Below, in pieces: positions 9,103-16,991 of a DNA stretch of 64,000 nt. The notes under the pieces were generated by a model that saw nothing but the letters and a program-made list of their open reading frames with translations, was not told where the DNA came from and searched no databases. The stretch is from CAWGMT01 sp963823675. Lineage in GTDB: Bacteria; Planctomycetota; Planctomycetia; Isosphaerales; Isosphaeraceae. The stretch lies in contig CAWGMT010000011.1 in NCBI GenBank assembly GCA_963823675.1, positions 186,001 through 250,000 of the forward strand. Direction: 5' to 3'. Position 1 is the stretch's first letter; the number at the start of each line of letters is the position of its first letter. The position numbers were made by a program, and so were the translations under genes.

Positions 9103-9609
9103 CTAACACGACTGAGCTGGAAATGCGACCCAACGTTCGGCGCGGGCGAAGGCTGGTGGGTCGGAAGCTCGCGATATCGCCCTGTGCCTGCCGAGCACCC
9201 TTGCACTCTGGAGACACCGGGCCAATGTTGCATCCGGTGAGTAGTCCACGTATTGGTTTGCCGGATCTGCCTCAGCGCGCAGAAGCACCGCGCAAACAAA
9301 CAGGCGGATCTGGTGACCGCGGCGACCTGAAGGGCCGGGTGCAAACGACGAAACATGCAACTCGTCCGGGTCGCAATATCGAGTCAACTGGAGGACTTCC
9401 CGAAGTTGCCCCTGTATCGGCTCCGGAATCCTCCCGCTGTCGCGGATCGTTCGAAGCTCAGCCAGCACTTTATCATCGAGAAACCCATAATCGGCCCTCG
9501 CTATCTCCAGGAGCATGGTGTCGTCGATGTCGCGACGTGCGCGTTCGAGCAAGACTTCAGCGGACGCCGGGAATGCCGCGATCAGCGCAGCAGGAATACC
9601 TATCACCAC
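9103..9609 (-). CDS. Conserved hypothetical protein
   Basis: About 168 residues, soluble, with no signal peptide. The segment HQIRLFVCAVLLRAEADP followed by a Leu/Ala-rich helix resembles uncharacterised planctomycete proteins I have seen, but I cannot name a family. The GTG at 9609 is preferred because GAAGGAAATCGA lies just before it; an upstream TTG at 9633 is the alternative. It stands alone between the PSD1 gene and a membrane-anchored coiled-coil gene on the same strand. Confidence 0.6.
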   Translation of the reverse strand: MVIGIPAALIAAFPASAEVLLERARRDIDDTMLLEIARADYGFLDDKVLAELRTIRDSGRIPEPIQGQLREVLQLTRYCDPDELHVSSFAPGPSGRRGHQIRLFVCAVLLRAEADPANQYVDYSPDATLARCLQSARVLGRHRAISRASDPPAFARAERWVAFPAQSC

Positions 9610-9731
9610 TCGATTTCCTTCGGCAGCGGCCAAACTTACCGGGTCGATCGCGGTGGGGCAAGGTATCCCCCACCCACATCGGGGAAGTGGCTTAGATGGG
9701 ACCTAGCCCGACCCCTGAAGCGCAGCGCCCC

Positions 9732-10274
9732 TTAGAATGAGCCCATCATCCCCGCCTTGACCTGTTCGTAGACGGCCTTCAAGCGGGCCTCGTTGGCCTT
9801 GGCCGATTCGGCTTCGTTGAAGAGCTCCTTGAGTGTTCTTTCCTGGGCTTCTTTCACGAGATTGGTCTTTCTTTCCTGGGCGTGCTGGAGCCGGAGTTCG
9901 GACCGGCGAGCCTCCTTTTCCGCTTCGGCCAAGGATAACGGGGAAGCCTCGCGCGGCTCGCGCTGGCGCTGCGCGGCAGCGAGCCTTTCCTGCGCTCGCA
10001 TCAGGTCCGTTTTGGCAAGTACGATCTCACTCTCGGCCGTTTCAAGGTCGAATTTGAGGATTCCCTCGGTGTATTCGGTAATTGCGATCTCAGCGACCTT
10101 ACGCGTGAGCTGAGCGTTCAGGTAATTCGCCTGCGCCCACGCGATCCGAACCTGATGAGCGACGAGCTTGCGCCGGCGTTCGCGATACGCGACGAAGAGC
10201 GCCAGGACCAGGCTCGCGACGAGAACCACGATCATCAGGCTCAGAATTGTGTAGCGAGGGCGAGAAAGTCGCAT
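9732..10274 (-). CDS. Membrane-anchored coiled-coil protein
   Basis: 180 residues. After a short basic N-terminus (MRLSRPRY) one hydrophobic segment (about residues 9-30, ILSLMIVVLVASLVLALFVA) forms a membrane anchor. The rest, about residues 35-170, is Glu/Ala/Arg/Gln-rich and strongly helical, a probable long coiled coil. The topology suggests a single-pass protein with a long helical domain. No enzyme motif is visible, and I do not recognise a function. Confidence 0.7.
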   Translation of the reverse strand: MRLSRPRYTILSLMIVVLVASLVLALFVAYRERRRKLVAHQVRIAWAQANYLNAQLTRKVAEIAITEYTEGILKFDLETAESEIVLAKTDLMRAQERLAAAQRQREPREASPLSLAEAEKEARRSELRLQHAQERKTNLVKEAQERTLKELFNEAESAKANEARLKAVYEQVKAGMMGSF

Positions 10275-10349
10275 GGGCGGAGCCTCGATGGATCAGATCG
10301 CGCTCACCACTGCGATTCTAGCCATCCCGTAGTGCCTAGTCCATTTGTT

Positions 10350-10418
10350 AACGAGTCGACGTTGCCGAACTCGGCAAAGACCGCGCAGGCCGGCTGGTTC
10401 GGCGGCATGACGCGATAC
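10350..10418 (-). pseudogene. Fragment of a DUF1559 gene (3' part)
   Basis: About 69 bases closely match 11382-11450 inside the intact DUF1559 gene, including a shared GACCGCGCAGGCCGGCTGG. This corresponds to the conserved stretch just before the C-terminal LHPGGVNVLLLDGSV region. The rest of the gene is absent, so this is a relic or a short duplicated piece. Confidence 0.7.
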
Positions 10419-10504
10419 ATGCTCCCGGGATTCGCTCCCAGCCTCTGTTCAAGGCCGACCCGCCTCAGGCTTGAACCCGCGCAGGTTGGCGCCGGAGAGC
10501 TTCA

Positions 10505-10600
10505 GTGCCACCGCATATGGGCAATCAAGGAGACTTCGTCCTCGATCTCGAGTTCACGCCCGACGGGAACAGGCTCACGACGGCCGGGGCTCGGTGGAAC
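10505..10600 (+). pseudogene. Possible WD40-repeat fragment
   Basis: The plus-strand frame reads GDFVLDLEFTPDGNRLTTAG, the pattern of a WD40 blade (VxxLxFSPDGxxLATAG) common in planctomycete WD40-kinase proteins. No further blade flanks it and the frame soon leaves the pattern. It lies beside the DUF1559 fragment, so 10.3-10.6 kb looks like a patch of gene debris. Confidence 0.4.
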
Positions 10601-10623
10601 CCGACGCAGTTTTCCCGATTGAT

Positions 10624-11082
10624 TCACCTCTTCACGCGCTTGTGGACGACGAGAGTCTGCGAACCGGACGCGGTCTTGAACTGCATCGGCCGCTTCTTCC
10701 CCTCGGGGTCGAAGCAGACCTTCAGCGTGTCCCCGCTTATCTCGTAGATGCCCAGTATGACCGCTCCCTGGTTCGGGCCCTCGGTCACCGTCGCATCAAG
10801 GGTCTTCGGTGACTTGGACGGGTCGAGCTTCTGCGTGGCGGCTTCGATCACCTCGTCACCCTTCTTGACAGCATACTTGTCTCCCTCGAAGGTGACCGTG
10901 ATACCCTTGAACTCGGCAGCCGGTATCTCCTTGCCACCGGTTTCGATGGACTCGAACGTCCAAGTGCCCTGGAACTTCTTGAGTTCTTGCTTTACATCTT
11001 CGTTGTCGTCCGCCCGCGCGCCTGTTCCACCAGATGCGGTGAGTACGAGCGTGCAGAGCAGTGTCGCAAGTGCGATTCGCAT
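10624..11082 (-). CDS. TIGR03067 domain-containing secreted protein
   Basis: About 152 residues. A signal peptide (MRIALATLLCTLVLTASGG...ARA) is followed by the TIGR03067 domain: KKFQGTWTFESIETGGKEIP, KLDPSKSPKTLDATVTEGPN and LGIYEISGDTLKVCFDPEG. This family is greatly expanded in planctomycetes; its function is unknown. The ATG at 11082 is chosen over one nine codons upstream because AAGGAGG sits seven bases before it. The product is probably exported or anchored outside the inner membrane. Confidence 0.9.
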   Translation of the reverse strand: MRIALATLLCTLVLTASGGTGARADDNEDVKQELKKFQGTWTFESIETGGKEIPAAEFKGITVTFEGDKYAVKKGDEVIEAATQKLDPSKSPKTLDATVTEGPNQGAVILGIYEISGDTLKVCFDPEGKKRPMQFKTASGSQTLVVHKRVKR

Positions 11083-11231
11083 ACGTATCCTCCTTCGACT
11101 TCCATGCAAGACAGGCCAGGCATAGGCTGTTTGGCTCTGATTCTCGCGCTTCCAGAGCGCTCGGTCAATAAGAAGAGCGTACGTGAATTCGCAATCAAGG
11201 CGTGTAAACTCGGGCCATCCGGCAAGCCGGC

Positions 11232-12252
11232 CTAAAGCGAATCAGCGCTGATCACTTCACCCCCGGATCGGGTCCCGAGTGCATTCCAGGCCGGCAGGCT
11301 GATCGTCGATTTGATGAAGCGGACCGACCCGTCCAGGAGCAGGACGTTCACGCCGCCAGGGTGCAACGAGCTGGGACCGATGAACGAGTTGACGTTGCCG
11401 AACCCGGCGAAGACCGCGCAGGCCGGCTGGTTCGGCGGCATGACGTGATAATAGGGGCCGCCTCGGCCCGTATCCTGGAGCGTCCAGTACTCGCCCTTGA
11501 AGTCCCAGAGCGGCACGCTGGCCGCGGTGCAGAGGGTGAAATCGTTCTGCGGCCCGCCATTGGTGTACTGGCCGATCGAATAGACCAGGTTGAGTCCGCG
11601 CGTGTTCTGACCCGACATTCCCTTGACCCACTCGCTCATCGCGGCCGTGTTGCTCGTGCCGTCGAGCACGCTGGAAAACGTGACGCGCGTGCCAAAGAAC
11701 GGGTTGCCGCCGAGCCACCAGGTTACCCCGTTGACGCCGCCGCCGTTATTTTGCCGGTTGGTACCGCCGTTGACCGCGTAATTGACCGTGGTCACCCGGG
11801 CATCGAACCCAACGGCAAGGTTCTCGGTCGAGCCGGGGTTGGGGTCGGACGGACAGAGATAACCAGGGATGAGCGTGGACATGACCGTTGTATTGGCGGG
11901 AACAGAGTTGCCATTCACCACGTCGCTCAGCATGAAGTTGTAAGCGTCGTAGACAGCACGCTGCTCGAGATAATTGGTCAGCCGAAGATGAACCGAGGCG
12001 GTCTGGGGCACTAGCCCGGAACCGGTCGAATTGCCCGCGAGATCCACGCTCCCGACCGGCGGTCCGACATCGAAAGACGATATGTACTGGTGTAGCCCCA
12101 GACCGATTTGCTTGAGGTTGTTGGTACACTGGACTCTGCGGGCTGCTTCGCGCCGACTGAACCGCCGGCAGCAAGAGAGCGATCAGGACCCCGATGATCG
12201 CGATGACGACCAAGAGCTCGATCAACGTGAAACCGGAACGTTTGCATTGCAT
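11232..12252 (-). CDS. DUF1559 prepilin-like protein (frameshifted)
   Basis: Planctomycete DUF1559 proteins carry a type IV pilin-like N-terminus. Here it is RSGFTLIELLVVIAIIGVLI, a prepilin cleavage and methylation site followed by the hydrophobic helix. At about 12150 the frame changes: after LLPAVQSA the expected EAARRVQCTNNLKQIGLGLH continues in another frame (net loss of two bases or gain of one). The C-terminal signature LHPGGVNVLLLDGSVRFI is intact. The start at 12252 has a GGGAG site. Products are probably exported and pilin- or pseudopilin-like; the exact role is not known. Confidence 0.88.
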
Positions 12253-12408
12253 GGTATCGTCTCCCAGCAAGCTATTGCCGAAAGAACGGCCCGCCGGACA
12301 AGAAATCATCGGGAGGCCCCCCAACAGCCGAATGTTTGTCCAGTTTCGGACGATTCGGCAATGATCTTGGTAGATTGACGTGCTGTCTGGTGAGGAAGGG
12401 GTTGGAGC

Positions 12409-14646
12409 GTGAAGACGCGCGACGCGCGCCACGAGCGGCTGCCCGTTGAGGATCTGCGATATATTGACGCAGTTCTGCGATCGGTTCGAGGTTGCCTGCC
12501 GTGCGGGCGAATCTCCCGACCTCTCATCGTATCTCGCTCTGGCACCGGAACAAGTGCGGGAACCGCTTTTCCGCGATTTGCTGCGCCTCGACCTGGACTA
12601 TCGGCTCGAGCGCGGCGAATGTCCGAGCGCGCACGAGTATCGCCAACGGTTTCCCGAGCTCTGCAAGGTCGTCGACGCGGTTTGCGCGTCAGAGCTGAAT
12701 CGTCGGGTCTCGTGCTCGACGCGCCAGCCGCCTTGTGCCGTGCCTTCGGGCAACACGACGGTCAGCGTCGTTGCTGGCGCGGATACTGCTGGTGCGGAGG
12801 ATTTCCGCCTCCACCAGCCGCAAGGATTCGGCGCGGCCGGGTATGAAATTCTCGAGGAACTGGGCCGCGGCGGCATGGGCGTTGTCTACAAGGCCCGCCA
12901 GGTTGCGCTTGACCGGGAAGTTGCGCTCAAGGTCATCAAGACGGGCGGATTTGCCACCGAAGCCGAGCTGCTGCGGTTCCAGAACGAGGCGGAGGCGGTT
13001 GCGCAACTGGATCATCCCCAGATCGTCCCGATCTACGAGGTCGGCCAGATCGAGGGGCTGCCGTATTTCAGCATGAAGCTGATCACTGGTACAAGCCTCG
13101 ACAAGCGGCTCGCCGAATTCGCCGGAAACCCCCGCGCCTCGGCCCGGATCGTCGCGATCGCCGCCACCGCGCTCCATCACGCCCATCAGCGCGGGATACT
13201 GCACCGCGACCTGAAGCCGGCCAACATCCTCCTGGACGAGCACGACGAGCCGCATGTGACCGACTTCGGCCTGGCCAAGCGAATCGGGGCCGATGGTGAA
13301 CTGACACAAACCGGAAGTTTGATGGGAACGCCGTCGTACATGGCGCCCGAACAGGCCAGCCAGGCCAGAGGTGCTCTTTCGACGGCGACCGACGTTTACG
13401 GTCTGGGCACGATTCTTTATGCCTTGCTCTCGGGCCGGGCCCCTTTTGCCGGCACCACCCTGGTCGAGACCCTCGATCTCGTACGGAGCAAAGCTCCCGA
13501 GCCCCCTTCGCTCATCAATCCGCTGGTGCCGCGCGCGCTCGAAATCATCTGCCTCAAGTGCATGGAGAAGGAGCCGCATCGCCGCTACGGTAGCGCACTT
13601 GCGCTGGCGGAGGACCTCGAGCGCTGGCTCGTGGGCGTGCCGATCCTGGCCCAGCCGGTCGGGCCCGCAACACGCGCCTGGATGTGGTGCCGCCGCAACC
13701 GCGCTGGCCGCCATGGCGGCCCTCTTGCTGCTGGCGGTAGTTGGAGGGCTGGCGGGCGTGACCTGGAAGTGGCGCGAGGCCGACCGCCAGCGCAAGAGTG
13801 CCGAGACATTAAACGAGCTCTTGACAGAACGGCTCCTGGCCCAGGCTTCGCCGGAGCTGGACCCGCTCGCCAAGAACGTGACCGTGCGCGAGCTGCTCGA
13901 TCGGACCGCGGCCCAGCTCGGCGGCTGGCTCGACGGTCAGCCGGAAGTCGAAGCCAGGATCCGGGCGACGATTGGCGGGGCCTATCTTTCGCTCGGCCAG
14001 TACGACCGGGCCGAGACCCACCTCCGGACCGCTCTTCGCCTGGAAATCGAGCATCGCGGCCCCCAAGATCGCGACACCCTTCGCGTTCAACAATCTTCTG
14101 GCCACGCTCCTCGATCGGACCGATCGCGGCGCCCTGGCGGAAGCGCTCATCCGCCGCAATCTGGCCGACTGCCGCCGCGCGCTGGGCGCCGACGATCCGA
14201 TCACCCTCGATGCCGCCGAACGTCTCGGCTCGATACTCGTTCATCTCGGCAAGGACGACGAGGCCGAAACCATCTTCCGCAAGAACGTGGCTGATCGGCG
14301 CCGGGTACTCAAGCCCGAGCATTCCGACACGCTCCGCTCGATCTACCTGTTGAGCCGGCTGCTGCGGCATCGCCGTCAATGGAGCGCCGCCGAGAAACTG
14401 GCTTACGACTACGCCCATAGCGTCCAATGCTCGCTGGGCACCAACCACCCCGACTATGTGCTGGCCCTCACCAACCAGGGGGACGTGCTGCGCGACCAGG
14501 GTAAGCTCAGCGAGGCTGAGCCCTACTATCGCCACGCGGCCGCCGAGGCCTGCCGCATCTTCGGTCCTGATCACCGATCGGCCCGGGCCGCGGCGAGCAA
14601 TCATGAGAAGCTGCTGCGCGAGCTGGGACGTACTGGCAACCGTTGA
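12409..14646 (+). CDS. Serine/threonine protein kinase with TPR tail (several frameshifts)
   Basis: A planctomycete Hanks-type kinase. Kinase motifs are complete: glycine loop LGRGGMGVVYKAR, ALKVIK lysine, HRDLKPANILL, DFGLAK and MAPEQAS. A membrane segment follows (ALAAMAALLLLAVVGGLAG), then tetratricopeptide-type repeats (DEAETIFRKNVADRRRVL, SEAEPYYRHAAAEACRIF). The product must be assembled over three frame changes, each equal to +1 (or -2) base: near 12475, near 13700 just before the membrane helix, and near 14088 inside the TPR region. The N-terminal frame starts at GTG 12409 (LPVEDLRYIDAV), joining CDRFEVACRAG. If 12475 is not an error, a TTG at 12446 would be the start. The target is unknown. 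Confidence 0.85.
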
Positions 14647-14649
14647 GCT

Positions 14650-15225
14650 TCAGGGATAATGCGGCTCGTTGCCGTGTTTCCACTTGATATTGCAGCCCAT
14701 GCTGGGCCGCTGGTCACGGCTTACAGGCGTGCCCGCCAGCACGGCGTCGAGGGCGGCCCGCAGGTCTTTGCCCGAGACCGGAATCGCGTTACCTGGCCGG
14801 CTTCCGTCCAACTGACCGCGATAAACCAGCTCCCGATTCTTGTCGAAGACGTAGAAGTCAGGCGTACAGGCCGCCTTGTACGCTTTGGCGGTTTCCTGGG
14901 TCTCGTCGTGGAGATAGGGGAAGGTGTAGCCAACCTCGACTTTCTCGCGGGCCATCAGCTCGGGGCGATCATCGGGATAATTGGCCACGTCGTTGGAATT
15001 GATGCCCAAGACGGCCACCCCTTTTTGCTGATATTCCCTGGCCAGCCCGGCCAGTTCGTGGCGGACGTGCTTCACGTAGGGGCAATGGTTGCAGAGGAAG
15101 ACGACGAGCGTTGCCGGAGCATCCGGAAAGTCTTCGAGACCGACCAGATTGCCATCGGTGTCGGGGAGCCGAAAACTGGGTGCTTGCGTTCCCAGGGAGA
15201 GCATTGTCGAAGCTGTCAAAGCCAT
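14650..15225 (-). CDS. Thioredoxin-like (AhpC/TSA-type) redox protein
   Basis: About 191 residues of the thioredoxin-fold redoxin group. LGTQAPSFRLPDTDGNLVGL opens the domain and VFLCNHCPYVKHV holds the active-site CxxC (CNHC). TPDFYVFDKNRELVYRGQLD is the cis-Pro region. No signal peptide is seen from the chosen ATG at 15225, which has a GAGAGGA site; a longer upstream reading frame lacks family similarity. This subgroup is generally annotated as a thioredoxin family protein with unknown partner. It ends convergently, three bases from the kinase stop. Confidence 0.88.
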   Translation of the reverse strand: MALTASTMLSLGTQAPSFRLPDTDGNLVGLEDFPDAPATLVVFLCNHCPYVKHVRHELAGLAREYQQKGVAVLGINSNDVANYPDDRPELMAREKVEVGYTFPYLHDETQETAKAYKAACTPDFYVFDKNRELVYRGQLDGSRPGNAIPVSGKDLRAALDAVLAGTPVSRDQRPSMGCNIKWKHGNEPHYP

Positions 15226-15350
15226 GGGTAGGGTCCTCTCGGATGTCAAGGGCACGAAATGCCTGGGATCGGGACGCAAATCACTTCGCGGTAAAGACGT
15301 CTTTCGTTCTGCGAAAGAAATCCCTGGCGCGGAGCGAAAGGCGGCACTTA

Positions 15351-15788
15351 TCATTGCGCCGAGCCTTGGCTGTCGAGCCAGTCATCCCACATGGGGTTTC
15401 GTCTGGGATTGGGCGGTTTGCGCATCGTCGGCCGCGGCTCTTCCTCTTGACCAGCCGGGTTTGACGACTGCCGTTGAGGCATCCAGTCGCCGAGGTCGCC
15501 CGGGTGCATTTCCACTAGAATAATGCGCCGGCAGTGCTTTTGACGCGAGTCGACCCACATCTGGAACTGCCGGGCGTCGGCCATGATCTGCTTCAGCGGT
15601 CGAGTGCTCGATCCCGGGTTGCGCAGCTCTGCGAGGAGCCCGCGCGCGTACCGGTCAGTCCGCTGAGGGGGCTCGCAGCCTTCGGCGTCACACAGCAGCG
15701 GAAGCTTGTCGAGCAGGCCGGACTCGAGGGCCCATTTAATCCACACCCGCAATTGATGACGGTTGGCGGAGGCTTCTGGTCTGGGCAT
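15351..15788 (-). CDS. Hypothetical protein
   Basis: 145 residues with a plausible protein composition in the first 100 residues (HQLRVWIKWALESGLLDKLPLL, RYARGLLAELRNPG) and a Pro/Arg/Gln-rich tail. A GAGGAG site lies about 11 bases before the ATG. No family is recognised and no export signal is present. It is probably real, but composition alone can keep frames open at this GC content. Confidence 0.5.
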   Translation of the reverse strand: MPRPEASANRHQLRVWIKWALESGLLDKLPLLCDAEGCEPPQRTDRYARGLLAELRNPGSSTRPLKQIMADARQFQMWVDSRQKHCRRIILVEMHPGDLGDWMPQRQSSNPAGQEEEPRPTMRKPPNPRRNPMWDDWLDSQGSAQ

Positions 15789-15916
15789 GGCTTAGTCCGC
15801 TCCTCTACTGTGGAATGCGAAGATTGCGAGCGAATAGCCAAGCAACGCGCCGGCTGTGTTGAGAAATCGAATATAACTGCCCAGGAGCGCTTCCAGAATG
15901 CCCTTTCGTTTCATGT

Positions 15917-16507
15917 CTAGCGGCGGCCTGGTCGCGGGCCAAAGTCTCCTACAGGTCCTCCCGGTGGTAGCCCTCCGGGTGGCGGCCCTCCCATTTTACC
16001 CATGCCGGGGCCCATGGTGCGATGTTGGCGGTGGCATCCCATGCACGAGCCGGTTATCTCGTTGTGGGCTTCCAGGGCGGCGTCACGGTTTTTGGCCTTG
16101 GCGGCCTTGTTGAGGGCATTGGCCGATTCACCAAAGGCCGCGCTCAGCGTGGCCCACGATTCTGGGCTTCCCTTTCTTGGTTTGTTCTGTGCCAGCGCCG
16201 CGGCCAGCCGCGCGTAATCGTCGGTTTGAGGCTGAATCGTGTTCCAGTCCGGCGCGTCGGCCTCGAGCTCCTTGCCGATCACGGGCGTCAGGGAATTTGG
16301 CCCCTTGGTGAGCTTGCCCATGATCTGTCGGATCGTGGGAGTGCCGCCGGTGGCTTCCGGCGGATCGGGGTCGGGAAACCCGGCGCCCGGGCCAGGCCCG
16401 AGGGGCGGTGCGTTCGGCTCGGTGTTTTCGGCGCAACCGGCCGTGGCGAGCAGAATGCATGTGATGAGCGGAGCGATCTTCAGTCCGAGCAACGATCGTG
16501 TCAGCAT
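15917..16507 (-). CDS. Cytochrome c lipoprotein (cytochrome c'/c556-like)
   Basis: 196 residues. The leader ends in LATAGC, a lipobox. The mature part has IRQIMGKLTKGPNSL, a long helix, and a single C-terminal haem motif CMGCHRQHR, the arrangement of cytochrome c'/c556 four-helix proteins. It ends in a Gly/Pro-rich tail. It is probably attached to a membrane on the periplasmic side. Redox partners are unknown and no neighbouring oxidase or reductase is seen. Confidence 0.82.
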   Translation of the reverse strand: MLTRSLLGLKIAPLITCILLATAGCAENTEPNAPPLGPGPGAGFPDPDPPEATGGTPTIRQIMGKLTKGPNSLTPVIGKELEADAPDWNTIQPQTDDYARLAAALAQNKPRKGSPESWATLSAAFGESANALNKAAKAKNRDAALEAHNEITGSCMGCHRQHRTMGPGMGKMGGPPPGGLPPGGPVGDFGPRPGRR

Positions 16508-16745
16508 TCAGAGATCCTTGAAACAAATTTCGATCAGTTGCCGGCGCGGAGGCCAGCGGAAACCGTCAACCGTCAACGGTCGTACCCCTCGTCGGGGACG
16601 AACTCGACCATTCTAACCGATGCGAATGACATTAACAGATTGCAACGGAACACGGACGGCAAGGCAACTGGCGTGGCTGGCGGATATTGCTCTGGCAATT
16701 GACAAGCGAGGCGGTTTTCCAGGCGGTTGCCGCAAGGAGTCGCTC

Positions 16746-16991
16746 ATGCGTTTCACGCGGATCATTCGGTTCCCATCCACGGAGTGCGATTCCTGGGACG
16801 GGTTAGGACACCGGATGGCGACGTTACCCAAATCCCCGCTCTGGAAACGTTGGCGGATCAACTACGATGCGAACCTGGACGAATTCAACGAGCGGGCCAA
16901 ATTGCTGGACGAACTTCGCAGCAATCTGACCGTCGGACCCAAAGACCGGCTGCGAATCTCTCACTTTTCGGCACGGAACTCCGGCAAATGA
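16746..16991 (+). CDS. Possible small hypothetical protein
   Basis: 81 residues (MRFTRIIRFPSTECDSWDG...). In its favour is a strong AAGGAG seven bases before the ATG. Against it are the lack of any family resemblance and a 31-base antiparallel overlap with the end of the DUF4091 gene. The sequence is basic with a helical middle (NLDEFNERAKLLDELRSNL). Treat as tentative. Confidence 0.35.
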   Translation: MRFTRIIRFPSTECDSWDGLGHRMATLPKSPLWKRWRINYDANLDEFNERAKLLDELRSNLTVGPKDRLRISHFSARNSGK

